Positions 53,668 to 64,000 of a stretch of 64,000 nucleotides of DNA are shown piece by piece. The notes below the pieces were generated by a model, which ran no database searches, had not been told where the DNA came from, and saw nothing but the letters and a program-made list of their open reading frames with translations. Every line of letters starts with the position of its first letter. Within the stretch, counting starts at the first letter, position 1. Both the position numbers and the translations under genes were made by a program. This DNA comes from Petrosia ficiformis (Eukaryota; Porifera; Demospongiae; Haplosclerida; Petrosiidae): NCBI GenBank assembly GCA_947044365.1, contig OX345653.1, positions 4,490,001 through 4,554,000 of the forward strand, written 5' to 3'.

Positions 53668-54932
53668 TATTTATGTATATAAGATTATCATATTAATAAT
53701 TATGTATCTTAAATCTCGTTTCATTTAATAATTTATTGCAAACATGAACTTATAACTAAGCAACTTAGAAATTATACTCGTAGACCGATACCAAAATATA
53801 AAGCAAGGTGGTTTGTTTGATATTACAAAAGTTCTACAAGAATGCTCACTAGATTTTGGTGTGTTCCGAGTAGTGTTGTTTTGTATGAATGTAATCACCA
53901 TTTGTAGTTTCTCAATAATTGCAAACTTGAAAAATACATTTACAAATGTGCCACATTCAGACCGATTCCAATGTACAAAGAAATGTTGCTAGTTTGACAA
54001 TACTAAAACTTGTGAACAAGAACGATCACTAAAATTCAAAGGTGTCTCATCTGTTATGTTAGAGGAAATGTTAAGCAACAGCGTCAGCTTGGAGTACCAC
54101 TCCACATGTATCTAAATACACTAGTAGTAGTATGACCAATATAAGGTTTATCAGCAACTGCTGGATATTTCACAAACCTTATTAAAGATGTACTTGCATT
54201 TGAAAGTCGGAAATTCACCATCTTTACCTAATTCTCAGACTGACTCACAGACTGATTTACAGACTGATTCTCAGGCTGACTCACAGACTCATTCCAATGT
54301 TTTAATTCACTGTGTCATTGATAAATGCACATCACATTTTCCATAATTATTACAAAGTTGTAAAGAGAAAGTTATCAACACATAAAAAACTAAAAGCGAA
54401 AACAGATTATAATGTATTTAGTATTATATTATTAGTTGTTTAACATGAGGAGGATTGGGTTGTTGTTCAACACACTGTGTTGAATTTTTAAATTTTTTTC
54501 TTTTCCAGTTTTCCAAAAAGATGATTAAATTTTGTATGTTAGTTTTGTATTGTTTCTGGTTTTTAGAAATTTTGGGGAGAGAAAGAGTATCATCAACATT
54601 ATGATTGTTATCATTATTACTATTATTATTGTTATTATTATTAATATCATTGTTTATTATTATTATTATTTATTATTATTATTATTGTTAGTATCAATAT
54701 TATTGCTACTCCTATTGTTACTCCTATTATTATTATTATTATTAATATTATTGCTACTCCTATTATTACTCCTATTATTATTAATATTATTGTTACTCCT
54801 ATTATTATAGTATTATTATCATTATTAATACTTAAGGCTTTGCATTCAGGTATATAGGGTGTAGGGTTTAGGTTTAGGGTACACTATGAATGTAGTACAA
54901 CCATTATAGTTATTAATTAATAGTAAACTCAC
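53668..54932. other. Intergenic region between convergent CCM2 and STAR genes
   Basis: AT-rich, with a (TTA)n tract at about 54600-54835 (leucine/tyrosine ORFs there are artefacts) and a small 12-nt CAGACTGAYTCA repeat at 54233-54292. No gene is supported; AATAAA-like sequences are scattered. Confidence 0.6.
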
Positions 54933-57489
54933 TTAATAATAATATCCCTCATGTCCACCTCCTCCTCCTCCACCTCCATATGGATGATGTCGATAATCTC
55001 GTCTTGGAGGTGGACGAGGGGACTTCCAGTCTCCTCCACTTCTGGAATTCCCTCCTGTGTAATTTAGGAACAGTAAATTACAAAATATAATTTTACTTAT
55101 TATAAATATAATTGGTGAAGTATGTATAATACTTGGAGCTTCAATGGGGTTGCCATGAGAACCATTGAAGACTATGAGCATCATTATTTATTATAAGGCT
55201 TGTTACGTACAGTTTACCAACACGTACTCTGACAGAATTACTCTGTATTGAATAGTGGGTGTGGTCAACAGAAAGACCATTGGTAAACTAAAAGCCTAAT
55301 CTATCTATCCATCTATCTCATTAATTATTTACTAACCACCATATCCAGTTTCAGCAGCTGGATCAGAAAAACTGTTAAAATATGATTCTGATGAGTATGT
55401 GTCTGATGGACCTAATCCACCACTGCCACCACCATAATCATCAACACTAAAATAAAAATAATATAATGATATACAATTATACATACTAACATATATGTAC
55501 ACACTACCACTACACTAGAATATAATGATATACACACTAACATACTAACATATATGTACACACTACCACTACACTTGAATATAATGATATACACACTAAC
55601 ATACTAACATATATGTACACACTACCACTACACTAGAATATAATGATATACACACTAACTACTAACATATATGTACACACTACCACTACACTAGAATATA
55701 ATGATATACACACTAACATACTAACATATATGTACCCACTACCACTACACTAGATTATAATGATATACATACTAACATACTAACATATATGTACACACTA
55801 CCACTACACTGGAATATAATGATATACACACTAACTACTAACATATATGTACACACTACCACTACACTAGAATATAATGATATACACACTAACATACTAA
55901 CATATATGTACCCACTACCACTACACTAGAATATAATGATATACACACTAACATACTAACATATATGTACCCACTACCACTACACTAGAATATAATGATA
56001 TACACACTAACTACTAACATATATGTAGCCACTATCACTACACTAGAATATAATGATATACACACTAAACATACTAACATATATGTACACACTACCACTA
56101 CACTAGAATATAATGATATACACACTAACTACTAACATATATGTAGCCACTATCACTACACTAGAATATAATGATATACACACTAACATACTAACATATA
56201 TGTACACACTACCACTACACTAGAATATAATGATATACACACTAACTACTAACATATATGTAGCCACTATCACTACACTAGAATATAATGATATACACAC
56301 TAAACATACTAACATATATGTACCCACTACCACCACACTAGAATATAATGATATACACACTAGCATATATGTACCCATGATTATAATCTTTAGTAATTGC
56401 CCCATCTCTCCAGGTATCTCTTGAAGGAGGTGGGTCTTTTCCCATTGGACCACCAAATCTGATATGATTAAAACATATTTTAGATGAGTCGAGTAGTTAA
56501 TAACATACTCAAATATTAGGCATGAATCATAACAACTCTTTTGTTTCATAACAAAAACCACTATACCTTCCAAATCCACCTCTCCCTCTTCCATTAGATC
56601 CTCCTCTTCCTCCACCTCCTCTACTAGTGGGTCCTCCTCTTCCCATTCCTCCTCCTCCTCTACCTCGTCCTGGTGGTCCCCCTCTGCCTCTTCCTCGTCC
56701 TCCTCCTCTACCTCCCATTGGCATCGGAGGTGCCAACATGTTGGGTGGACCTCTCATCAATGGACCACCAGGTCCAGGTGGTACCATTTGCCCTGACCCA
56801 TCATACTTTGAAGCAAAGTCAGGCTGGCCTGGTTCCTGTAAAATAACATTTAAAATCAGAAGTCATGTTACCATGGTAACACTTACAGGTGGTATCATCA
56901 TTTTCTTCACCTCAGCAACACCAGCTGCAACCTTTTGGGTTGAGCTAGGAGGTGCTGCTTCAATAAGTACATGAAGATCGTCTTTCAGATGTTCATACGC
57001 AGGGTCGCTCGAGTTCCTTAGTTCTTCTTCTTTGTCTTTATCTTTCATTGAAAATCGGCCCAATATACTCATTTTGGTTTGTGTTTCCGCTTGAATTCGT
57101 TTTAGTGTCAAACCTTTTGGTCCAAGAAGTCTTCCAACTAAATTGTGTCGCTTTTGATCCTCAATAGAAACATAAACTCTATCCATCTGTTTCTGATTTG
57201 GATCACCAGATGATGTCAATTTTACAATTTCTAAATTTCAACAAGGAAAAATTACAAAGAGTTAAAATAATCATGTCATCACCATACCTGTATCGAGTAG
57301 TCTCACACAATGAATGAATGATGGATCCAAAGCGTTCCTTTCAGCTTTTAGCTCTTCTAGAACATTTCTAGCAACATTCATCTGCTGTCTAGGCTGATTT
57401 GAAGATTGGTAACGCTGCATGGTAGGACTTGACTCCATCTTTCTCCTTAACATGTGATGAGATTGACTGCGCATGCGCACAATGAACAC
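54933..57489 (-). CDS. KHDRBS1: Sam68-like STAR-family KH RNA-binding protein
   Basis: Six exons: 57288-57489, 56887-57230, 56567-56835, 56375-56458, 55337-55446 and 54933-55054; 376 aa from the longest start. Sam68-type proteins regulate splicing. The QUA1 dimerisation helix is MNVARNVLEELKAERNALDP followed by SFIHCVRLLD. The KH domain follows with HNLVGRLLGPKGLTLKRIQ (GPKG loop), ETQTKMSILGRFSMKDK, KEEELRNSSDPAYEHL and DLHVLIEA. C-terminally come a proline block, an RGG-rich block and a Gly/Tyr tail ending HEGYYY, as in Sam68. The first in-frame ATGs (57489, 57474) lie around a perfect NRF1 palindrome, so the real start is probably 57453 or 57438. Divergent from UGDH. Confidence 0.9.
55465..56375. 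repeat. ~50-bp minisatellite in a STAR-gene intron
   Basis: About 18 units of ACTAGAATATAATGATATAC, then ACACTAACATACTAACATAT and ATGTACMCACTACCACTAC; some lack CATA or carry AAAC. The array reaches the donor of the exon ending at 56375, whose sequence GG|GTACATATATG is also present in repeat units (minus strand GGGTACATATATGTTAG). Confidence 0.95.
57468..57479. promoter_or_regulatory. Perfect NRF1 palindrome in the STAR-UGDH divergent promoter
   Basis: TGCGCATGCGCA, the full palindromic NRF1 consensus, lies 136 bp upstream of the UGDH ATG and within the extreme 5' part of the STAR frame. In an AT-rich genome this is a striking site. It argues that STAR translation starts downstream of it. 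Confidence 0.55.
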
Positions 57490-57615
57490 TCCTTTTTAAT
57501 GTCACAGAGGTGAGTTGGGGTGGTGTGGTAATTATAAAATTCAGTTATTGCATGTATAATTACGATATTACTCTCTTTTTTTAGTAATTAGCTGATATCA
57601 ATTGTGAACGTCTCA

Positions 57616-59025
57616 ATGTCTGTTAAGCGAGTATGTTGTATTGGAGCAGGGTATGTGGGCGGGCCAACCTGCAGCATAATAGCACTTAAATGTCCCAACA
57701 TAGAGGTTACTGTAGTCGATATAAGTCAGGATCGTATAGATGCTTGGAACACAGACAAATTACCCATATACGAGCCAGGCCTTTTAGATATCGTTAGATC
57801 TTGTCGTGGGAAAAACCTTTTCTTCTCAACTGATGTTACGAAAGGTATAACAGATGCTGATTTGATATTTATTTCAGTGAACACGCCAACTAAAACGTTT
57901 GGAGTTGGTAAAGGAAGAGCTGCTGATCTTAAATACATCGAATCAGCTGCTCGCAAAATTGCTGAAGTGGCCAAAGAACCGAAAATTATTGTTGAAAAAA
58001 GCACCGTCCCAGTGAAAGCTGCTGAGAGTATTTCAAAAATTCTCAAACATAGCGGTGCTAAGGTAGCATTTCAAATATTATCAAATCCAGAGTTCCTTGC
58101 TGAAGGAACAGCAATTAGAGATCTTTTACATCCCGATCGTGTGTTAATTGGAGGAGAGGAATCCGAAGGAGGACGGAAGGCAATAGCCGCATTGAGTTCA
58201 ATATATGAGTACTGGGTACCGAAAGAGAAAGTGATAACTACAAACACTTGGTCTTCAGAGCTATCAAAACTTGCGGCGAATGCTTTCTTAGCTCAGCGTA
58301 TATCAAGTATTAATGCTATTAGTGCTGTATGTGAGGCAACAGGAGCAAACGTTGAAGAAGTTGCTCACGCTATCGGTAAGGATTCTAGGATCGGAAATAA
58401 ATTCCTCAAGGCGAGTGTTGGGTTTGGTGGTAGCTGTTTTCAAAAGGATGTGCTTAATTTAGTCTATCTTTGTGAAGCTCTTAATCTTCCTGAGGTGGGA
58501 AGATATTGGCTTCAAGTAGTTGAAATTAACGATTACCAGCGAGAGAGATTTTCTCATAAGATAGTAGATAGGTTGTTTAATACAATCACAGGTAAACGTA
58601 TTGCTATATTTGGTTTCTCATTTAAAAAGGACACTGGTGATACTCGCGAGTCGTCCAGTATTTATATTAGCAAGCATCTACTAGAAGAAAGAGCCAAATT
58701 AGTGATCTATGATCCAAAAGTTGATCCAGCACAAATCCGACATGATCTAACTGACCCGGAGATATTAAAAGACCCTGCTGATTATGATCGATTAGTGACA
58801 ATATCATCCGATCCATACTCTGCTGTTGAAGATGCTCATGCCATTGTAGTATGTACCGAATGGGACGAATTTGTCACTCTTGATTATAAAAAGATTTATG
58901 AGAAAATGATGAAACCGGCCTATATATTTGATGGACGACTTATTTTGGATTATGAAGAACTTGTGAAGATCGGATTTCATGTTGAAGTCATTGGAAAAGT
59001 AGTGAAACCTCCTGTAATGCTCTGA
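57616..59025 (+). CDS. UGDH: UDP-glucose 6-dehydrogenase (intronless)
   Basis: A single exon of 469 aa. UGDH oxidises UDP-glucose to UDP-glucuronate with two NAD+ and feeds glycosaminoglycan synthesis in the cytosol. The N-terminal Rossmann motif is [13 protein letters not shown]. Further landmarks are [75 protein letters not shown] and the catalytic cysteine loop [33 protein letters not shown] and CTEWDEF follow. The start at 57616 gives [13 protein letters not shown], like MFEIKKICCIGAGY of vertebrates. It lacks the 20-30 residue C-terminal tail of vertebrate UGDH. Lack of introns contrasts with neighbours; retroposition is possible, but an own promoter with NRF1 upstream suggests an established gene. 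AATAAA at 59074. Confidence 0.97.
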   Translation: MSVKRVCCIGAGYVGGPTCSIIALKCPNIEVTVVDISQDRIDAWNTDKLPIYEPGLLDIVRSCRGKNLFFSTDVTKGITDADLIFISVNTPTKTFGVGKGRAADLKYIESAARKIAEVAKEPKIIVEKSTVPVKAAESISKILKHSGAKVAFQILSNPEFLAEGTAIRDLLHPDRVLIGGEESEGGRKAIAALSSIYEYWVPKEKVITTNTWSSELSKLAANAFLAQRISSINAISAVCEATGANVEEVAHAIGKDSRIGNKFLKASVGFGGSCFQKDVLNLVYLCEALNLPEVGRYWLQVVEINDYQRERFSHKIVDRLFNTITGKRIAIFGFSFKKDTGDTRESSSIYISKHLLEERAKLVIYDPKVDPAQIRHDLTDPEILKDPADYDRLVTISSDPYSAVEDAHAIVVCTEWDEFVTLDYKKIYEKMMKPAYIFDGRLILDYEELVKIGFHVEVIGKVVKPPVML

Positions 59026-59129
59026 CCAATTCATTTAAAATTTTGAATGTTACAATAATTTTCATTAATTAAAAATAAAAATTTACAACCACGTGGAAGA
59101 AAATTAAGGAAGAGCTTGGGACTAATTCC

Positions 59130-60565
59130 ATGGCTAGTAAATTGAGTCAGGTGAGGATCACACGACATAACAATGATTATGCAATATGTTTTCTTGTAGA
59201 GTATTTCAACTCACACAAAACTGTGGTATTTGATAGATGCCAGGGGTCAGGTTGTAGGCCGACTGGCCACAATGATCTCGTTATTATTACAAGGAAAAAC
59301 AAAACCAATATATCATCCTGCAAGTATGTCCTTATGTATATCAGATTCTGTTTAATGTGTGAAAAGGACACCGTGATGGCTAACTAATTGAAACACATTG
59401 TATGTACTGTAGTCAAATGACAGTCACATGATGGTGTAGCTGGTATACTTCAGCAGTCAAGTGACTGTCACATGATAGTGTAGCTGGTATATACAGAGGA
59501 TTTCAGTTGCGTTGAAACAATTATTCCGTTCTGTAACCACACCCTCTGTAAGTATGTACATACTTTTATGTATATTATATGGAGGGTGTGGTTACAGAAC
59601 GGAATAATTGTTTCAACGCAACTGAAATCCTCTGTATATATTGTACACTTCAGTAGTCAAATGACTCTCACATGATAGTGTAGCTGGTATATATTATACA
59701 TCACATGATAGTGTAATATAGATGGTAGTAGTCAAATGACTGCATGTCACATGATGGTGTGTAACATAGGTGCTAGCAGTCAAAGGACTGTCATATGATG
59801 GTGGTAGTAGTCAACACATGATAGTATAACATAATGATGTACAAAGATAGTATGTACTTCTGTACTCAAATTACTCACATAATGAACATAGATAAGTCAT
59901 ATGACTATCACATGATAATTATAGTGAGATTATTTTGTAAAACAGTTGACAGTGGTGATCATGTTGTAGTAATTAATACTGCAAATGTGGTGTTTACTGG
60001 TAATAAATGGAATCAAAAGCTATACAGACATCATACAGGGTTAGTCAGCTAGCTGGATTATTAAATAATTATATATTACTCATGACCTATCAAGATATCC
60101 AGGGGGTTTCAGGGAAGTTTTAGCTAAACGTCTTCACGAGAAAGATCAAACAAAGGTACACACATACATTAACACTGTATGTTGTCATCACGTACTGTAT
60201 TCTACTAGGTATTATGGAAGGCAGTTAATGGCATGCTCCCAAAAAATACTCTACGTAAAAGAAGAATGAGAAAATTACATCTCTTTCCAGATGATGTACG
60301 TATGTAGTACTAATATGTATGTATTTATAGTCTCTTACTCCACTCCTCCCAATAGTGGGTAAAATTACACATTTATGTGTCATATCCAGATGTGCAAGAA
60401 TTCTATGATAGTGTTAATGTATTTTTACCATATTAGGAACATCCTTTCAGTGCTAACATTTATAAACAGCTCGTAGGACCTAGTGCAATACTAAACAGAT
60501 TAGAAGATTACACAGTTGAACAAGTTGCTCAGTTTCCAGAACTCGTAAAAACATCACATTTGTAA
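59130..60565 (+). CDS. MRPL13: Mitochondrial ribosomal protein L13 (uL13m)
   Basis: Six exons: 59130-59150, 59200-59323, 59946-60039, 60095-60155, 60209-60295 and 60437-60565; 171 aa (human 178). uL13m belongs to the mitochondrial 39S subunit. Conserved elements: [73 protein letters not shown], and [19 protein letters not shown]. Same-strand neighbour 105 bp after UGDH. The exon 3 acceptor after AAAACAG (59945) keeps frame. Intron 59324-59945 is unusually long because of repeats and a large inverted repeat. Confidence 0.95.
59420..59830. repeat. CACATGATAGTGTAGCTGG degenerate repeat in MRPL13 intron
   Basis: Five or more degenerate copies of AGTCAAATGACTGTCACATG plus ATGGTGTAGCTGGTATA flank the inverted repeat. 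Confidence 0.8.
59488..59640. repeat. Perfect 59-bp inverted repeat with 35-nt loop
   Basis: Left arm 59488-59546 (starting TATATACAGAGGATTTCAGT) and right arm 59582-59640 (ending ACTGAAATCCTCTGTATATA) are exact reverse complements over 59 bp. The loop contains the palindrome AAGTATGTACATACTT. Flanks carry related direct repeats (CACATGATAGTGTAGCTGGTATA). It lies in an MRPL13 intron. Consistent with a foldback/MITE element or a recent inverted duplication. Confidence 0.95.
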
Positions 60566-60819
60566 TTCTATTGACAATTATATAATTATTATTATGAGAA
60601 TACTAATTACAATTATGTAATTACGTTTACTATCTTTAAAGTCAGATGGATGAGTTGTGTTCTAGTGTTCTTAAAAAAGGTTTAATTAAGTACAAGTGAA
60701 GTTTGGCATCTGTAGTCTTCAGGTCACCTTTAAAGGTGTTCTGTTACAAATCTCTTTTGATCTTTCACTCCAGCCAGATTGACACTTTTCAATTATACCT
60801 AAAAATCCTTTTTAAGATA

Positions 60820-62310
60820 TGACTAACATGTACACAGTACACAATTGCTACCATACATGTACTCAGTGTGTACAGTACATGTCTCAGTATGTACCATACA
60901 TGTACTTAGTAAGTACAATACATGTACTCAGTAAGTACCATACATGTACTCAGTATGTCAGTAAGTACAATACATGTACTCAGTAAGTACCATACATGTA
61001 CTCAGTATGTCAGTAAGTACAATACATGTACTCAGTAAGTACAATACATGTACTCAGTAAGTACCATACATGTACTCAGTAAGTACCATACATGTACTCA
61101 GTAAGTACAATACATGTACTTAGTAAGTACAATACATGTACTCAGTATGTACAATACATGTACTCAGTAAGTACCATACATGTACTTAGTAAGTACAATA
61201 CATGTACTCAGTAAGTACAATACATGTACTCAGTAAGTACCATACATGTACTTAGTAAGTACAATACATGTACTCCGTATGTACAATACATGTACTCAGT
61301 AAGTACCATACATGTACTTAGTAAGTACAATACATGTACTCAGTAAGTACAATACATGTACTCAGTATGTCAGTAAGTACAATACATGTACTTAGTAAGT
61401 ACAATACATGTACTCAGTATGTACAATACATGTACTTAGTAAGTACAATACATGTACTCAGTATGTACAATACATGTACTCAGTAAGTACCATACATGTA
61501 CTTAGTATGTACAATACATGTACTCAGTAAGTACCATACATGTACTTAGTAAGTACAATACATGTACTCAGTAAGTACAATACATGTACTCAGTAAGTAC
61601 AATACATGTACTCAGTAAGTACAATACATGTACTCAGTATGTACAATACATGTACTCAGTAAGTACCATACATGTACTCAGTAAGTACAATACATGTACT
61701 CAGTAAGTACAATACATGTACTCAGTATATACATGTACTCAGTAAGTACCATACATGTACTCAGTAAGTACAATACATGTACTCAGTAAGTACAATACAT
61801 GTACTCAGTATGTACAATACATGTACTCAGTAAGTACCATACATGTACTCAGTATGTACAATACATGTACTCAGTAAGTACAATACATGTACTCAGTAAG
61901 TACAATACATGTACTCAGTATATACATGTAATCAGTAAGTACAATACATGTACTCAGTAAGTACCATACATGTACTCAGTAAGTACCATACATGTACTCA
62001 GTAAGTACAATACATGTACTCAGTAAGTACAATACATGTACTCAGTATGTACATGTACTCAGTAAGTACCATACATGTACTCAGTAAGCACCATACATGT
62101 ACTCAGTAAGTATAATACATGTACTCAGTAAGTACAATACATGTACTCAGTATATACATGTAATCAGTAAGTACAATACATGTACTCAGTAAGTACCATG
62201 CATGTACTCAGTAAGTACCATACATGTACTCAGGAAGTACAATACATGTACTTAGTAAGTACAATACATGTACTCAGTATGTACAATACATGTACGTATA
62301 CTTTGCATGT
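60820..62310. repeat. 22-bp satellite (AATACATGTACTCAGTAAGTAC)
   Basis: About 65 units of ATACATGTACTCAGTAAGTA with A/C, AA/TG and C/T variants and occasional deletions. Each unit holds the palindrome TACATGTA. Intergenic between MRPL13 and the gene at 62542. The flanks 60566-60819 and 62311-62541 show no gene. Confidence 0.97.
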
Positions 62311-62541
62311 CCTCAGTATGTACAAACATACATTTTACATGTACATACCTCCATATTGAGTAGAATTGATAATTATTGTTTTGTTATTGTTTATTTTTGA
62401 AAGTTTACATATGAAATGATATAATTATTGTTGAACAGTTGAAAGTGATTCTCAGTTGAATATATTGTCACATTTGAGACAAATAAACACTTTACACGAA
62501 TTAAAACAGCAAGACAAAACAGAAAACAGTTAAATTATTTA

Positions 62542-64000
62542 TTACACTAATGTTCCATTGATGTTGTATAATTTTGGAGGTGATAATATTTCATCACGTA
62601 GTTTAAAGTGTCCGTCATTAGTAGTAGAAGTCATAGTAGTGATAGTAGGAAGTGATGTGATTGGTTCGTTTTGAATGTTTGATGAACTTGGGCTGATATA
62701 ACGAGAACAGTCACTAATTGGTATTGTATCTGGTACGATAGCTGAAGTTTTATTTTTTGATTTCTCAGTTTCTGTCTCACTATGATTATCAGAACTCATG
62801 AGATAAGATGATGATGTTGAGGTCATTCGATTGTGACCTCCAGTTTCATCCCCTGTGTATTGAGAGCTATGTGATGTATAACTACTTCTTCTATATCTAG
62901 CTGGACTGAGTGATGGACTCGATGTATTATATAATTGAGTAAATTCTTGCATAGCATCATGAGTGTGTAGCGGATTAGAAGATTTACGATGCTTCTTTTT
63001 TGTATATGGGCTCTGTTTAGGAGTACAGTTTGCAGAACGAGAATTAGGTGAGCCACGCCTACTACCATATCCACTCTGGGCATATCTTATTGGACTTAAA
63101 CTTCGATGTCTACTGGGCGTTGCTATGATGGGTATATTAATATAATGATTTTGATATTCCAGATAATATGGGCTGAAATCAGTGTAGTTTGTGTCACTGT
63201 AACTTGTGCTACTTTTACGACTGACGTTTCTACCTGGTACAGAATAACAAGGTTCTGAAGATGTACCTGGGACTAATGGATCACTGGATGGAACACTGGA
63301 TGAAACACTGGATGGAACACTGGATGGACCACTGGATAGACCACTGGAAGGATAATGGGATTTTGGCAATCGTCTGGATGTCGGAACAGCATAGGGCATA
63401 GGTTCGTATCTATTCCTTGTCACTCCATTGATCTGTAGAATGGGGGTATTACTAGTTTCTCCTGTTCTATTTTGATCCTCCCCTATTGATGATGGTAGGG
63501 TATGAGGATGGTTAGTAATACCAAAGGATTCAGGAGTTGTCAATGATAGCCGATGATTGTTTCTAATACTTGGTAGATAGTGTCCCATAGACCTCCGCCA
63601 ATCGGGACGTCTTGAAAGAGGAGCACTTTTAGGTATTGGCATTCTCTCCTTTCCAATATCATCTCTACCAGTGTTAGCTGTAGAGTGACGATAGTATCGT
63701 TCAGATCTAGACCTCTGAAGCCATGTTTGACGATCGTTTCTATGCTGAGGCTGGAGAATGGAATTATGACCACTACTGTGATGAGATGTATTGTTGACTC
63801 TAGTTGGTGTGTCTCTTGATATCACATGACTGTCACCTGTTTCCTCTCTTTCTCCTCCAATTAGTACTTTGTGTCCTCTGTATGGAGGGGTATGAGAAAG
63901 CCTGGACTGGTTAGCGACTTGAGCAATAGTGTATTTTGAGACACTTTCAGTAAGAGCAGATAGGTTTGTTAAAGGATTGTAATGAATCGATCCACCCCTG
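62542..64000 (-). CDS. C-terminal part of a Ser/Arg/Tyr-rich protein (partial, unrecognised)
   Basis: The frame is open from the window edge (64000) down to a stop at 62542, about 485 residues, and continues upstream beyond the window. It opens with SIHYNPLTNLSALTESVSKY and SHTPPYRGHKVLIGGEREE. Then follow low-complexity Ser, Arg, His and Tyr stretches, short SGLSSGPSSVPSSVSSSVPS repeats, and SP-rich patches (HRSLSPIRYA, SPSLSPARYRRSS). This is a disordered tail with many potential proline-directed phosphosites; no domain is visible. The long stop-free frame and its regular coding composition support a real exon. Confidence 0.7.
   Translation of the reverse strand, partial: RGGSIHYNPLTNLSALTESVSKYTIAQVANQSRLSHTPPYRGHKVLIGGEREETGDSHVISRDTPTRVNNTSHHSSGHNSILQPQHRNDRQTWLQRSRSERYYRHSTANTGRDDIGKERMPIPKSAPLSRRPDWRRSMGHYLPSIRNNHRLSLTTPESFGITNHPHTLPSSIGEDQNRTGETSNTPILQINGVTRNRYEPMPYAVPTSRRLPKSHYPSSGLSSGPSSVPSSVSSSVPSSDPLVPGTSSEPCYSVPGRNVSRKSSTSYSDTNYTDFSPYYLEYQNHYINIPIIATPSRHRSLSPIRYAQSGYGSRRGSPNSRSANCTPKQSPYTKKKHRKSSNPLHTHDAMQEFTQLYNTSSPSLSPARYRRSSYTSHSSQYTGDETGGHNRMTSTSSSYLMSSDNHSETETEKSKNKTSAIVPDTIPISDCSRYISPSSSNIQNEPITSLPTITTMTSTTNDGHFKLRDEILSPPKLYNINGTLV

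Noticed and set aside
54188..54347. Short ORF with Gln-Thr-Asp-Ser repeats
   Set aside because: Derives from a small 12-nt repeat between convergent genes; no supporting signals.
56627..56974. Plus-strand proline-rich ORF
   Set aside because: Antisense shadow of the Gly/Arg-rich exon of the STAR protein.

Overview
This is a eukaryotic, AT-rich, gene-dense animal genome window. I read about 17 protein-coding loci, most split by short GT-AG introns (about 40-120 bp), with tail-to-tail or head-to-head neighbours only 80-450 bp apart. Gene content (MYC, KAT8, PHACTR, protein 4.1, HUNK, CCM2, ICAP-1, Kintoun, B9D2) is metazoan. The compact structure and a tandem pair of intronless multi-pass membrane genes suggest an early-branching animal, most likely a demosponge (Amphimedon-like). 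The species assignment is inference; the gene identities rest on motifs I can read.

Layout. 1-170 (+): C-terminal exon of a coiled-coil gene. 285-2506 (-): KAT8/MOF acetyltransferase. 2758-9377 (+): PHACTR with two alternative first exons. 10444-16438 (-): protein 4.1 FERM gene. 17155-18423 (+): MYC. 21296-31614 (-): POLR3F, whose six exons are stretched over 10 kb by repeat-filled introns and a probable transposon. 31736-32796 (-): B9D2. 33246-37451 (+): HUNK-like kinase. 37744-39570 and 39828-41618 (-): two paralogous intronless eight-pass membrane proteins. 41751-42352 (-): RPS20. 42592-44055 (+): a coiled-coil protein resembling SYCE1. 44145-48127 (-): Kintoun (DNAAF2). 48265-49501 (+): ICAP-1 (ITGB1BP1). 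49585-51037 (-): TMEM65. 51144-53667 (+): CCM2. 54933-57489 (-): Sam68-like STAR protein. 57616-59025 (+): intronless UGDH. 59130-60565 (+): MRPL13. 62542-64000 (-): C-terminal part of an unrecognised serine-rich protein.

Most exon chains were rebuilt by hand from splice sites, and nearly all sum to an exact multiple of three with the expected family length. Two gene models (HUNK, PHACTR) contain a tiny intron whose length is a multiple of three and that has no stop codon, so retention would keep frame.

The most interesting points are: (1) ICAP-1 and CCM2, both PTB-domain partners of KRIT1 in the cerebral cavernous malformation complex, lie 1.6 kb apart with only TMEM65 between them; (2) a perfect 59-bp inverted repeat with a 35-nt loop in an MRPL13 intron; (3) three intronic minisatellites in unrelated genes whose repeat unit contains a copy of the adjacent splice site; (4) a 436-bp element with 18-bp terminal inverted repeats interrupting a tandem array; (5) the intronless membrane-protein pair; (6) several unrelated satellite arrays sharing the palindrome TACATGTA.
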